DNA of 64,000 bases from Oopsacas minuta (taxonomy: Eukaryota; Porifera; Hexactinellida; Lyssacinosida; Leucopsacidae), in the NCBI GenBank assembly GCA_024704765.1, contig JAKMXF010000222.1, positions 1,214,077 to 1,278,076 of the forward strand. Direction: 5' to 3'. The stretch's first letter is position 1; each line of letters starts with the position of its first letter. Under the pieces are notes generated by a model that was given only the letters and a program-made list of their open reading frames with translations, was not told the DNA's origin and did no database searches. Of the stretch, positions 9,374 through 20,960 are shown one piece after another. Position numbers and translations under genes: made by a program.

Positions 9374-10609
9374 ATGCAAGCTGTTAGGAGATGGTTATTT
9401 ATACTCCCTGTCCATCACAGATCGTTCTCCACCTCTCGTAACAATGTATTCATATTGAGTGCTGTACGTACTCCTATAGGGACTTTCCGTAGTAGTCTCT
9501 CTCCTATGTCTGCTTCAGAGCTAGGAGCTATTGCTATCTCATCAGCTGTTGAGAAGGCTGGTATCCATAAGGATCGTGTGCAGGAAGTGTATATGGGTAA
9601 TGTATTGAGTGCTGGGATGGGACAGGCTCCCGCTAGACAAGCAGTACTGTTTGCAGGTATGTCTCATAGCACGGAATGTACTACTGTTAATAAAGTATGT
9701 GCTTCTGGTCTGAAATCTGTTATGCTAGCTAGTCAGAGTCTAGCTCTAGGAGATAGAGACTGTATGGTAGCAGGAGGGATGGAGAGTATGTCTAATGTAC
9801 CATACTATCTATCCAAGGGACGTGGAGGGTTCGGATACGGACACCAATCGGTAGAGGATGGGATCATTAAGGATGGTTTATGGGATGTGTATGATCAGTT
9901 CCATATGGGGAATTGTGCTGAGAATACAGCTAAGAAACTATCTATTCCCCGGGAGCATCAGGACGAGTATGCTGTACGTTCCTACAAACTGAGTGCTAAT
10001 TCAGTACAGAGAGGACTGTTTAAGAAGGAAATATGTCCTGTTAGTGTTAAGCAGCGCAAGAGTGTTATTGAAGTAGTAGAGGATGAAGAGTTTAGGAAAG
10101 TTAACTTTGATAAAGTATCAAGCTTAAAGCCTGTGTTCCAGAGGGAGGGAGGTACTGTTACAGCTGCTAATGCCAGTACTCTCAATGATGGAGCAGCTGC
10201 TATAGTGCTTATGACAGAGACATCTATACAGAAAGAGGATAAGACTCCTCTAGCTAGAATTGTAGCATATGCTGATGGAGCTGTAGCTCCTATTGATTTC
10301 CCTATTGCTCCAGCTGTAGCAATGAAGAGAGCATTTGCACTATCTGGTTTAACCAAAGATGATATTTCTATGTTTGAAATAAACGAAGCATTCAGTGTAG
10401 TTGTGCTTGCTAACATAAAGCTAATGGATTTAGATCAGGAGAAGGTTAACGTTAATGGAGGTGCTGTTTCTCTAGGACACCCTATTGGCATGTCTGGTAC
10501 CAGGATACTAGGACATCTGGCGCATAACCTGAGACCAGGGGAGTATGGAATGGCTAGTATATGTAATGGAGGCGGTGGTTCATCTGCTGTTATTATTCAA
10601 AAGATATGA
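9374..10609 (+). CDS. ACAT1: Mitochondrial acetyl-CoA acetyltransferase (thiolase)
   Basis: An intronless frame of 411 residues, the usual length for ACAT1. Residues 1-25 (MQAVRRWLF...HHRSFSTSR) look like a mitochondrial targeting peptide with a cleavage-type Arg. The thiolase landmarks are intact: nucleophilic Cys in [22 protein letters not shown] near residue 340, catalytic His in [16 protein letters not shown], and the final Cys in [10 protein letters not shown]. It catalyses reversible condensation of two acetyl-CoA to acetoacetyl-CoA in ketone body and isoleucine metabolism. A possible poly(A) signal AATAAA lies near 10642. The related cytosolic ACAT2 lacks such a leader, so the mitochondrial form is favoured. 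Confidence 0.95.
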   Translation: MQAVRRWLFILPVHHRSFSTSRNNVFILSAVRTPIGTFRSSLSPMSASELGAIAISSAVEKAGIHKDRVQEVYMGNVLSAGMGQAPARQAVLFAGMSHSTECTTVNKVCASGLKSVMLASQSLALGDRDCMVAGGMESMSNVPYYLSKGRGGFGYGHQSVEDGIIKDGLWDVYDQFHMGNCAENTAKKLSIPREHQDEYAVRSYKLSANSVQRGLFKKEICPVSVKQRKSVIEVVEDEEFRKVNFDKVSSLKPVFQREGGTVTAANASTLNDGAAAIVLMTETSIQKEDKTPLARIVAYADGAVAPIDFPIAPAVAMKRAFALSGLTKDDISMFEINEAFSVVVLANIKLMDLDQEKVNVNGGAVSLGHPIGMSGTRILGHLAHNLRPGEYGMASICNGGGGSSAVIIQKI

Positions 10610-10910
10610 ATTCGTAATTTAGAGTATTTGTTAATTATTCGAATAAAATAATATAATCTATGCTAATTCTTAACTTTAGATATCGAATATTTTGTGTTGC
10701 AATTATCCTACCTTCTAATTGTTCTCTTTTTATTAGTTTATTGTAATAGAATAGAGAATCTCACTCAGTCTTATAGATTAACACTAATTTCTTAATTTTG
10801 TGGCTATTATGCCTTAATCAGGTATAAACTCAATTTGGCATAATTTCCGATTATAAATATATCAAACTGGTTTTTAGAATAGTTATATAGATTGAGTATT
10901 CAATTGAAAT
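10610..10910. other. Intergenic spacer
   Basis: AT-rich spacer of 301 bases with the AATAAA signal near its start. Nothing else seen. Confidence 0.5.
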
Positions 10911-13104
10911 ATGGAAAGTTTGGAGACGGAAGTAGATGCTCTGAGATTCAACTCACAAGGCTATGTGACTAATGGGAGAGCTAAACCCGTTAACTTTAAG
11001 GACGGGGTTAATATACAGGATTTAAAACAAGGAGTTGACTTTGAGATCTCAGATAACCCAGAAGATGACTACGATTCAGATAACCCACATGCTAGCGATG
11101 AATTGGAGAAAGGAGAATCATACTTTGATGACGAGGAGTTGTTTAGAAATCTGAACTTTGACTGTACTATAGAACCAGGTAGTAACTGGTAGTTATGATA
11201 ATATAATTGGTTACGTAGTATTATTGAATCTTGGTTATTTATAAATTATCTAGATGAAAATGATAATACCCCTCTGCCACCATTCGCAAAACTAGCACAA
11301 GAAATGGAGAGTATTACACCTGATAAGAAAGTAATGAAAAAGGTGTTAAGAGTAGGTGTAGGTGAGCTGGTACCAGATGGAGCTCTCTGTAAGGTACACT
11401 ATAACGGATATATAGAGTATCAAGATGTACCATTTGACAGCAGTAGACTACGAAGAAGACCTCACACATTCAGATTGGGAAGAGGAGAGGTTATCGTTGG
11501 TTGGGACATAGGGATAAAAACTATGCGAAAAGATGAAATCGCGAAATTTCTTATCTCTTATGAGTACGCGTTTAGAAAAATGGGATGCCCACCTAGAGTA
11601 CCACCTGAGGCTACCCTCCTGTTTGAGGTAATTGTAGGTTTTATGTATCTTTATAACTAATTAGAAATTGGAAGTGATGCAATTTTAAATATCGTTATTA
11701 TCTTAGAAATTAAGATACTATTTCGGATTTTTATTCCTAACACCATATATAGCAACAATTACAATCTCTAATATTTATTATGCTAAGCTATAAGGGATTT
11801 GTATAATTACGAACAGTCAGTGTATATTTCTATTTAACTGATTCCGCTTAAAAAGCGGAAACTCGAAAGGGATACTCCTTTCCCTAGGGTATCGATAAGC
11901 TAGCCCTTTCGCTTATTCACTTTCTAAAAGTTTGTTCGATACCTTTGAGTGGGAGGAACCCTAAATCCGTATTCCATTTAAATCTCATCATCATCACTAT
12001 TTGTGATAAAATTTAGCATTATGAGATCTCTTAAAAATTATAATAGTTATACATATATGGTATGATATTATTGTTGTTTATGTATAATACCCCAAGAATA
12101 TACTTCCATATAGTTTAAACTAGCCTGGATATTAACAAAATGAATACACATAATATTAAATAAACACAAAACAAAGCTTGTGTGTGTTGGAATGGATTGT
12201 TGAGCTAGGATATACTATACTCTAACGATCCATTCCAACACACAGCCACATTCAATCGCATCTTCTCTCCCTTCAGATAGAGCTAATCAGCTGGGTAGAT
12301 AACGCAGCAGCTGACGAGTACAGTAAACTTAGTTCAGAAGAGAAGAGAGGCAAAACATTCCAAGAGATGCTACAAGTTGTACACGGAGAGAGAGAAATGG
12401 GAAATGAACACTTCATGTCTCAACACTACGTTAAGGCTGCACGTTGCTATAACACAGCTGTTAGACTACTGGAAGGAGTAATGCTTAAAGATGAAGAAGA
12501 AGAGAAGGTTTGGAAGGAAGACTTAACTCGTCTCAAACTGAACCAAGCGCTCGTGTCACTCAGACTGACAAACAGTCGTGCTGCGTTGCGTTACTGCAGA
12601 GAAGTGCTAGATCATGACCAGAGGAATGTTAAGGCCTTCTACAGGTCAGGACAGGCGTATAAACAGCTGGGAGAGTTCGACAGAGCAAAAGAGAATTATC
12701 TAATCGCGTTGAAGGCTGCTCCCAAGAATATTGAGATTCGCAGAGAGATAGAAGACTTGGATCGTGTGGTCACAGAGCACAAAACACGCGAAAAGAATAT
12801 TTATCGCAAAATGTTTCATAATGAAAGATCTAAAGCTCCACTCCAAAATAAACTATCTCTCCGCGACCTCAAGGTACCTGATGAATTCATAACAGAATTG
12901 AGAATAACTCTCAGAGAATTAGTAGAAGATGACTCCCGTTACGAAATTAATCTCCCTTCTACCTTTACAGAGGAAGAGTGTCTCGCTGCTAAACTAGTTG
13001 CTGAAGAGATGAATCTTCAAGTGACACTACCTGATTTCAGTAAACGCTATTCTGTGCGCATCAACAAGCAAGAAAAACCCCTAACAGAGCTGGAATATTA
13101 TTAA
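10911..13104 (+). CDS. FKBP6: FKBP6-like immunophilin (FKBP + TPR), three exons
   Basis: Exons 10911-11178, 11254-11627 and 12277-13104 join in phase to 489 residues. After an acidic N-terminal extension, residues about 115-210 form an FKBP domain (KVHYNGYIEY, PFDSS, EVIVGW, MGCPPRVPPEATLLFEI). Residues about 225-385 form TPR helices (GNEHFMSQHYVKAARCYNTA, NVKAFYRSGQAYKQLGEFDRA). The order, the CPP.IPP-type loop and the LFEIEL junction match animal FKBP6 / Drosophila shutdown, an HSP90-associated co-chaperone needed for loading piRNAs in the germ line. Unlike what I recall of mammalian FKBP6, the drug-pocket residues (FD, EVI.GW) are largely present, so isomerase activity is possible. FKBP4/5 are excluded by the single FKBP domain. 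Confidence 0.9.
11840..11925. repeat. Hairpin cluster in FKBP6 intron 2
   Basis: TTCCGCTTAAAAAGCGGAA is a self-complementary hairpin. Next to it CGAAAGGG pairs with CCCTTTCG about 40 bases later, with AGGG/CCCT pairs in between. Confidence 0.55.
12181..12244. repeat. Near-perfect hairpin just upstream of FKBP6 exon 3
   Basis: Arm 12181-12204 (starts TGTGTGTTGGAATGGAT) and arm 12220-12244 (ends ATCCATTCCAACACACA) are reverse complements with very few differences. The right arm ends about 30 bases before the splice acceptor. Confidence 0.75.
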
Positions 13105-13350
13105 TATTTTAGATTATGTAAATTATGTTGTTAGTTTGTATTTAAATATATGAGCATTTGATTACATCTGTTTGTATCGTAATGACATGATCTGTAGCCA
13201 TTTCTTGCTAATATGAATCTATTTCTCCCTCACGTAGGCCCTGTACTGGCATGATATTGTGGTCTTGTAACATACTGATAGATAGTATTTTCTAATCTTT
13301 TATTATAGTGTATACTCTCTAATGAAATAATTGTCTGCAATCCGATCACT

Positions 13351-14127
13351 ATGGCACAACCGGACGATATACAGATTGCTCCGGTGGAGAGAGATGCATA
13401 CATAACAGAGACTAGTTTTGTTGATAACTCATTTGTTACTGAAGATGATATTCCTATCGTAGAAGACTTCACAGCTGTTTCAGAAGGTGTTGGGTATTTG
13501 AATATGTACACTTCTGATTGTGATCCGGACACTGTAAGTGCTAAAAAAGCTGAAGAAATTGTTGAAATAAAGGAGAATACGATTAAACGAATAATTTCAG
13601 CTCGATGGCTACTGAATGACTATCTAAGCTCTGACGATAGGGACCCCCAGGATAAGTTCAACAATCTCCAGAATTTCACAAAAGACATTATTTCTTTCGT
13701 TAAGATTCTTTTCTTACTAAAGAGCTCAGAATCTTCTCCTGATGAAGTAAAATCAAAACATTCTACTCTCATAACTAATCCTGCTGCAGACTCGCATGAC
13801 ACAGGTAACCTCACAGACAGTAGTCCTCTATTGGGAGACTTTCAGACACATGAAGCTGATGATATAGCTATTCTACAGAGTATACGTGCTGAGGTAGAGT
13901 ATTACAGTCAGCAGTGGGTAGAATTAGGAGAGTCATCTGAAGAAAGAAAAAGAGTATTTTCTGATCCAGATACAGATGATTTCTCTCAGTTCAGTTCTGT
14001 GTCATTTCGCTCTCTTTCATATAAAAGGAATTTCTTGTGGGTGATTCTAGCAATTATTGTTAGTATGGTGGTAATTGTGATTTTTATAATCTTAGTTTTG
14101 ATTATAATATTTTCAGTTAACAGGTAG
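13351..14127 (+). CDS. Unrecognised tail-anchored membrane protein
   Basis: I do not recognise this gene. It encodes 258 residues in one exon: an acidic, Thr/Ser-rich N-terminus, a helical segment (about 65-130, KKAEEIVEIKENTIKRI ... FTKDIISFVKILFLL), an acidic middle, then a single strongly hydrophobic helix at residues 230-255 (FLWVILAIIVSMVVIVIFI) followed only by FSVNR. No signal peptide is visible. That layout predicts a C-tail-anchored protein facing the cytosol, such as a vesicle, ER or mitochondrial adaptor. A SNARE is possible in outline, but I see no SNARE zero-layer motif. The last codons and TAG stop lie in a perfect 17-bp hairpin. Confidence 0.75.
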   Translation: MAQPDDIQIAPVERDAYITETSFVDNSFVTEDDIPIVEDFTAVSEGVGYLNMYTSDCDPDTVSAKKAEEIVEIKENTIKRIISARWLLNDYLSSDDRDPQDKFNNLQNFTKDIISFVKILFLLKSSESSPDEVKSKHSTLITNPAADSHDTGNLTDSSPLLGDFQTHEADDIAILQSIRAEVEYYSQQWVELGESSEERKRVFSDPDTDDFSQFSSVSFRSLSYKRNFLWVILAIIVSMVVIVIFIILVLIIIFSVNR

Positions 14128-14149
14128 ACTCAACCTGTTAACTGAAAAT
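14109..14149. repeat. Perfect 17-bp hairpin over the stop codon
   Basis: Arm 14109-14125 is the exact reverse complement of 14133-14149 around a 7-base loop. The TAG stop of the tail-anchored protein gene (14125-14127) straddles the arm and the loop. A T-rich run follows. Confidence 0.9.
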
Positions 14150-15103
14150 TTCTTTTTGTAGCTTAATTCTTTCTTCTTATTTTAATATGAATATTTATTT
14201 TTACTTACAAGTACCATTTTTGTACAGTGGATAATTTCATTTGGAATTGTTCTTGCGATACATTATTAACCTAAACATATTTACTCAAGTCTTAATTTTT
14301 ATGTTATGCGTGTTATGTTAGTGCGCGAAATACAACACTCATAAGTAAACATAGTCACATCAGATCAGTTTCAGAAGGCTTATGCAAGTGCTTGAGTTAT
14401 TATTAATATTAGGTTTTAAATTTCCAACCGTTTAAGAAGTGACGTATATTTATGGAAAGCTGTATTGAATTCGAAATTCGAAATTCTGAGATGTCGCATT
14501 ACTATGTATTTATTATTTATCGTGTTTACCAAGAAAGTCTCATGTAAATTTATTGTTGTTTTTATTAATATCAAGTAAACAAATAATTTAAATCTCAAAT
14601 TATACATAGAGACTTGCTTTAAACGATATTTATGGTAATCAAGTACACGCTGAATCCGAATTTAGCATTTTCAAGTTTCTAACATATACAATTATTGTTG
14701 TTTTTATGAATATAGTAGATACCAATTTCAATATAGTTCCAGAAACTTGGTTTAAACGGTTATTCTAGGGTAAGTACAGTAATCCCAAACAGTTATACTT
14801 ATTAGGTTAACAAAGGTGCCCCGATTTGCGAATGTCTACTGTATTATAATTTGTATTTGTATTCTACCTCTTTAGTTAATTAATTATATAGCTATTATAT
14901 ATATCAGTAATTTATATATCAGTAATTTTGGCTTCTCTTCATGAATACTGATATTTGTTCCGAGTCCGAGCGTTTCAACCTTGGATCTTTGGCACAGAGG
15001 AAGTATTAGCCACGTCCCCGGTTATTATTAAATTCCATTATTGTGTTGGCTGTATTTTGCTACTTATCCCTAGCTCTGGTATTTATAGTTGGGAATTAAA
15101 CGA
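14150..15103. repeat. Spacer with degenerate copies of the Helitron-like repeat
   Basis: Between about 14440 and 14800 there are diverged versions of modules seen in the better copies (GTAAATTTATTGTTGTTTTTAT, GCTGAATCCGA, TCGCAT.ACTATGTATTTA). The modules occur twice in tandem. No termini are recognisable and no gene is seen in the spacer. Confidence 0.5.
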
Positions 15104-15757
15104 ATGTCTTCAGCTACTCCTGTACATGCTGATTGCTTCAACATTCTACTCTTGGGTCAAGCTGATGTTGGTAAATCCTCTATCATAAGAAGATTGGATC
15201 AAAATTGTTTTGTAGAGGGTCAAGGCACTAATAGTCTTGGGAGGGATTTTATCGCTAAAAATTTCATAACAAATTCTGGTGAAGTCTCTTGTCGGATTTG
15301 GGACACTGCAGACATGGAACGTCACTCTGCTAACATTCCTAGCCACTTGTTCAGGGGTAAACAAGGTTTTGTATTCGTATTGAGTTTTACCTGTAAACAT
15401 TCCTGGCGAAACCTCAGGGATTGGATTGATATTGCAAAGTCATTTTACCCATCCGGTCTTCCTCCCAGCATCATTTTAGCAAACAAAAATGATTCTCAGC
15501 CATCTGAAAAGACCGTAAATGAAGTAAAAGATATGTATAATGGTTATAAATGTTTCGAAACTAGTGCTTTATCAGGGCATGGATTAATTGAAGCATTCGA
15601 ATTTCTAGCAGATGAAATGCTTAGATATAATTCAAATAGGCATGACAGAGATCATTACAATAGAGGGAGGGATGATGCTATCCGTGGAGCATCATTCTCT
15701 ACAGTTGATTCTCCATTTAACTTTGTTAGACTCATGAAAACATGTTCTATATTATAA
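15104..15757 (+). CDS. Ras-superfamily small GTPase with altered switch II motif
   Basis: The ATG at 15104 is used; in-frame codons upstream carry no ATG nearby. About 217 residues with G1 GQADVGKSS, G3 WDTADMERH, G4 NKND and G5 ETSA, and a C-terminal CSIL prenylation box (Leu at the end favours geranylgeranylation). The motifs and length fit the Rab/Ras/Rho superfamily; subfamily is unclear. The switch II motif, normally DTAGQE, reads DTADME, so the invariant Gly and the catalytic Gln are both replaced. Known family behaviour predicts impaired GTP hydrolysis and switching. The frame is otherwise intact and the CAAX box kept, so it looks like a working, divergent protein. Confidence 0.85.
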   Translation: MSSATPVHADCFNILLLGQADVGKSSIIRRLDQNCFVEGQGTNSLGRDFIAKNFITNSGEVSCRIWDTADMERHSANIPSHLFRGKQGFVFVLSFTCKHSWRNLRDWIDIAKSFYPSGLPPSIILANKNDSQPSEKTVNEVKDMYNGYKCFETSALSGHGLIEAFEFLADEMLRYNSNRHDRDHYNRGRDDAIRGASFSTVDSPFNFVRLMKTCSIL

Positions 15758-18700
15758 GTTGTATTCCTGGCGTGTATATTTTATTTCCACTATTTGTATA
15801 TCAGTTGAATTTCAATTTATTTTCACGATCTTCATATTCTGTGATTTATGATGTATTTACCAACATAAATATCGACTCGTACTTATAATTTTATGTATTC
15901 TTGGCTATCAAATAACTGGCCCCTCGCTTATTCATCTGTAAAAATTCACAATTTTCAATATTTCGTCAATAAACTGGACATTACTAGACACAAGAAATCC
16001 GAGAATTTGACACCAATATCCTCGTTAGGTCACTTAATTGAACCTAGGAGAGTTAATTGTACAATCGATATTGGAATAATAGAGTAGATCTATTATCGTA
16101 CCATACATGTAATAGTAATTGTGCACTGAATTAACGATAAGCTATTTTATATTACTTGTCCATAACGGTTCATGCTCACATTAGTGAGGGAATACACATA
16201 ATGATAATTTCAAGGTTTATTCGGACGAATAGAATTCAAGCGAGGAAGGTCCGAAATCAAGTTGTGCCGAGCTGCACGAACGACCAAATTATCTAGATAA
16301 TCATTCTATCATATAAGTGTTATTTAAGTGTTTTTAACCTTATGACACATCGCACACTTGCTATGAGACTTAGCTTTATGATAAAAATAATACTAAATAG
16401 TAGTTGATTATAGTTCTATAGAAACTTTTAGTTAGGACTCTTTTGTGTTCATAACTGCATAGCACTGCCATCCAGGGGTACAGGGTTGAAGTCTTGGATA
16501 TATAAAAATATTGGACCATACACCTGAACTGCATTCTAATTATTTTCATGCGCCTAGGCTATAGATTTAGGATATAAGAATCTTTTAACATAGAGATTGC
16601 GCGTATCTCCACTAATCCAGGGGTTGTTAACACTAGCTACACTTATGGATGCAAGACACATTTTACTACTTGTATAGTTAAAATTTCAATATTTTTTGCC
16701 CAGATAAAACGTAATGAGATAGTTGAATGGTTAAAATATTTTACATACTAACTGACCTATAAAATACAATACCTTCCGCCGTCCCAGTTTCCTAAGGAAT
16801 TCCGGATGAGAAACAAGTAATTTAGTCTACATGGCCTAAGTTATATATTTTCAAATCTACACATAATATTCAATAAACTGTATTCAACCACGAATAGATA
16901 GCTGTTGGATGTTATCGACATGAACACTTGTGAAACCACCTAGTCTCATTAATTTGCATAATAAACTTATCCTATACTTTAAGTAATTACTCATATTCTA
17001 CTATCAAAAGATAATCTACTCACATATTTGTTTGTATTTCCTTAGAACCTAGAGGGTTGTCCTTCATAATATATCCACCTGGAAAATGGTTTGACTGAAA
17101 ACAACATCGCTGACGCAAAGAAATTGACCAAATGGCAATAAGATATATATTAAAACCACTGAGAAATGCAAATGGTGTGAAACTTAAACTTGCTCATAGA
17201 TGATACGTAATCCCTAATTTACACAAGGGACATAAGGCGATACAAAGTTCATTTATAATGTGACTTGTAAAATTGTAATTAACCAAAAGAAATCTTTAGC
17301 TAAGCAGGTTCAAGTTTCAGACATTAGAAATATAGCAAATCTATATTTTTGGGTAGATAGATTAATTGTAACTTTTGGTGTGTGAATATATTACCTCAGA
17401 AAATGGATACGAGCAGTAATTAGTGAAGTCTTGTGTTTCATACTCTTCTATATTTTGTTGAGATTATACTTTACTTTGAGGAAGGAGGAGGTTTTAGGTT
17501 AGAACATACGGAGAGTAATCTATATTTACCAGATGAAGGGTTACAATTCATCATCATGTGCATAGGCAAGCTGCATATATTGAAAGATCTTTTTAGTTGA
17601 AATCAAATTATTCAGCGAATATAGATTATTATTAAGTAATATGAAAAACAGTCAGTATTGTATTATTTATTGTGTAGCAATAAATTGAACTCTATGATTA
17701 CAGGATTAGGAAGTTTGTGGAAGTATAATTATTAATTATATATTCTGATCTAAAATATATATTATTTTATCTTAGTATGGGAAATACTGGACTGATTTCA
17801 TTGGTGTTTACTAGTCATTTATTAACTGTAAAATGTATGCTTCTTGTGTTAATTTGCTCTATTAACAGCAAGAAGCATACATATTACAGTCAATAAATGC
17901 ACATAATTATGTGATAATGCCCAGAATTCTGACAGTATATTTGCATCTTGAAAATATTTAAACATTACCTCCAAGCAGGTATAACCACTAATACAGGATC
18001 AAACTCCATCCCAACCAAGTGAGGAATGCCTCAAAATAACCTAAAACGAATTTCTACTCTACTGTGGAACGGACAAAACAGGAAAACAATGATTCGTAGG
18101 CTATGAATGATTGAATTTAATTACAGTATATGATAGATTATAACATTCTGAACCTGGGTTTACTTGTTCCATTCCAAATAAGTGCTTTAATATTAAAGGA
18201 GGAAATATGGATGTATTTTCCTCCACAATAGGAGACAAAACACTTAATTAAATGATCAATATTTCCCTCCCTCCATGTACGCAATCTAAGTTAGGAAACT
18301 CTATTAAATTGAGTAATGTTTACATTTCTCATCAGCGGCACTTATATTGTAATCAGACCCATGTGTCATGACCTAAACACTAATATTAATAACACAGCCA
18401 ATTTGTTAATTACTTGAAGAGGTAAACTACAAATATAAAAGCTTGTTAGGTAATTGACTGCCTGACTATAGGTATAAATGAGCGATTACGAAATAATTAT
18501 GAAACTGATATAAATATTTTGTATTAATGATGCTGAAGAACTCATAATTATATATCACATTCTTGAATAATTTATTCCATCGGAGGATATCAGAGACTGT
18601 ACATTCTATAAATAATGACTACTTACTCTTCTCGTATAATTATCATTAGTACAACCTTGAAGATTACTTTCTTATTAACTAAGTTGTATGTTGTATCATT

Positions 18701-19152
18701 GAACAACTTTATCTGACTAATTTAAGGTTATCGTTCCAATTGCTTAATTTAGATTTTGCAATTACCGTTGCTGCAAGCTGCATGCGACTAATGAATTTCT
18801 ACATTCTTAGAGTCCCAATCCCATATTTCTGGATTGGGTATTCCTGAATCCCTGGATTAGTGTCACCAATTGTAAATGATGTAAATTTGAATTATCTAAT
18901 AACTGGTCGATATGCTGATCTTAAGAATAGATAAAATATTATCTTATTTATTAAAACTCCAAAGGTCTTAAAATCATACTTCTATAGCTATAATTGGGTA
19001 ATCCAGTATGCTGAGTCCGAATATGATATTGTTAGCATCTTATGATTAATATTTGTTGTTGTTTATTTTCAAATTTCAAAAAAGTATTTGAACGAAAAAT
19101 GACCATGAAAATATTAAGCGCCAGGGCTCTTATTCAGAGAAATACCGTATGT
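15758..19152. other. Gene-poor AT-rich region
   Basis: About 3.4 kb with no convincing coding sequence on either strand. It contains one clear hairpin (17817-17898) and degenerate repeat pieces (for example GCTGAGTCCGAATATGATATTG near 19010). The short open frames have random composition. Confidence 0.5.
17817..17898. repeat. 82-bp hairpin element
   Basis: Left arm 17817-17853 and right arm 17861-17898 are reverse complements with a few single-base differences (core ATGCTTCTTG / CAAGAAGCAT, outer CATTTATT / AATAAATG). No clear target duplication was found. Confidence 0.7.
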
Positions 19153-19576
19153 ATATATATTATTAAATCTCAATTGTTGTCTGATTGTTTGTCCGTTGTC
19201 AAGGAAAGGATTTATGGCATGCACTTTTGAAATTTCCGCATAACTATGTATTTATCGTGTTTCTCAAGAAAGTAAATAGAATTCAATATACTTCACTAAA
19301 TATACCGAACATGCTGAATCCGATTTTCACACTTTTGGATTAATCATATGTAAATTTATTATTGTTTTTATGAATATAAAGTAAACAAATTTCAAAATTG
19401 AGGTAGAATCATACTTTTAACAACTATACTGGGGTAATCGATTATACTGAATCTGAATATTGTAAGCCACATCAATATTATTAAATCTCAATTGTTGTTT
19501 GCTTGTTTGTTTGTCCGCTGAATACCTCGAGGCGCAATGCGCCGAGTTCATCGCGAAGCGACGAGCCAAAGGCTCG
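19153..19576 (+). mobile_element. Helitron-like repeat, long copy plus short copy with hairpin terminus
   Basis: A long, 3'-truncated copy begins near 19153 (TATTATTAAATCTCAATTG) and runs to about 19470. A short copy, 19472-19576, starts A|TC and consists of the 5' end joined directly to a GC-rich 3' end. That 3' end has the pairs GGCGCAATGCGCC and CGAGCCAAAGGCTCG, and the next base is T. These are the termini shared by copies at 25829, 43834 and 57000. Confidence 0.65.
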
Positions 19577-20290
19577 TATATTATGAAATATAGATTATCA
19601 GTCTGGATCCCGGGATTAAAATCTTATTGGAGGATTTGACCATTGCTCTCGGTCCTACACGCCAAAAGGAATATATCATATATGTATATATCTTGAAATT
19701 ATATTTATTTTAATTTAATTATTGTGTGAGTTCCTGTTTGCCAGGAATGATCTACTGTATTATATATCTTGTATGGTTCAATCCACTTCTCAATTACTAG
19801 TGAACAGTTCATATAATTGTTCTAATGTACTCTACCTTCCTGGCTATAGTATAGTTCTCTCTACTATCTCGCAGCAAGTAATAAAAGAGGCGGAATAGTC
19901 TGGTCAGGTTTAATTACTTTTGAATCAATTTGATATTTGATATTGACCAGATTCAGATAATTATAAAATTGGGAAAGTTACATTTGACAAAACTTTAACC
20001 TTTCTAACTTTAACATTGTTTTTCAGATTATCTATTGTAACATATTTGTTACGATATAATAATATTCTCAGTAATATGATAATGTATTGGGGTCTATTTG
20101 TGGATGACTTTTGGGGTTAAAATATTTTTAGAATAATTAATTTAACGAAAGTGATATACGTATAATTAATGTAATTAATGATGATAGTTATGATTATGAG
20201 CAAGTTAATTCATTTAATGGACCAATCTCTCCGCCCATGATTAGTTGGTTATGTATTTCTTCAGTATTAATATATTTATCATATAGGGTA
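19577..20290. other. AT-rich spacer
   Basis: No gene or repeat termini recognised in about 700 bases. Confidence 0.4.
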
Positions 20291-20960
20291 TTAAAATTAA
20301 GTTGGTACAGGCGGTGATTTAAGTTTTTTTTAATCTCAAATCACCGTCTGTACCAACTTAAATTTTACAAACTTCATTTTAGTCGATTATTGAAAGATAT
20401 TATTATACTAAATATCCATTTTAGCAAAGAAAGATAAAATTGAATTTTACTAATTTGTAGACATTTTGAAAATGGCAAAATCGAATTCTACGTCCCTGTT
20501 TACCCCTATCTAACAAGTGGAAGCTAATCTCTAGGATATTTTGAAATGTTCACCAAAAGGTGTGAAAATCTACACATTAGAAATTTATCAAATTCAGGTA
20601 CACAACTAGATGTCATGTCACTATGAGTATACATGCCAGATTTGGCGTCTTAATCTCTAAAAGTGTGAACAGCAGAGCGAAAACATATATGTATATATAT
20701 ATATATATACGATTATACGTATATACTCAGTCAACCATTGCTGAACTGAGCCACTATACTATGGAATAATATTAGTCGGCACAGTACAAATTAAGAAAAA
20801 TTTCGATCATATTTTCTATCGTTTTAGGCTGACAGAATTTAAAGAATTGCGAATCTAGATCCCAAAATGTATATCAAAATGTACGTACTAATTTCATGGT
20901 AATCGGACTGGTAGATTTCGCATGGCCGCGCGGACGGACGCACGCACGCACCGGCACGTA
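20291..20960 (+). repeat. Dispersed repeat starting with a hairpin and ending in a GC-rich tail
   Basis: The left part is a hairpin (20291-20322 against 20336-20367, around a T-rich loop). The following 90 bases (TACTAAATATCCATTTTAGC) recur in inverted orientation at 49660-49800. The segment 20560-20770 (CTAGATGTCATGTCACTATG, ACTGAGCCACTATAC) recurs inverted at about 32990-33150. It ends with GGACGGACGCACGCACGCAC (20933-20952), a tail type also partly seen near 56330. A short AT dinucleotide run lies at 20690-20712. Probably one family of non-autonomous DNA transposon. Confidence 0.55.

Noticed and set aside
16440-16500. tRNA-like B-box (GGGTTGAAGTCTT)
   Set aside because: No matching A-box, acceptor stem or cloverleaf could be drawn; no tRNA found in the window.
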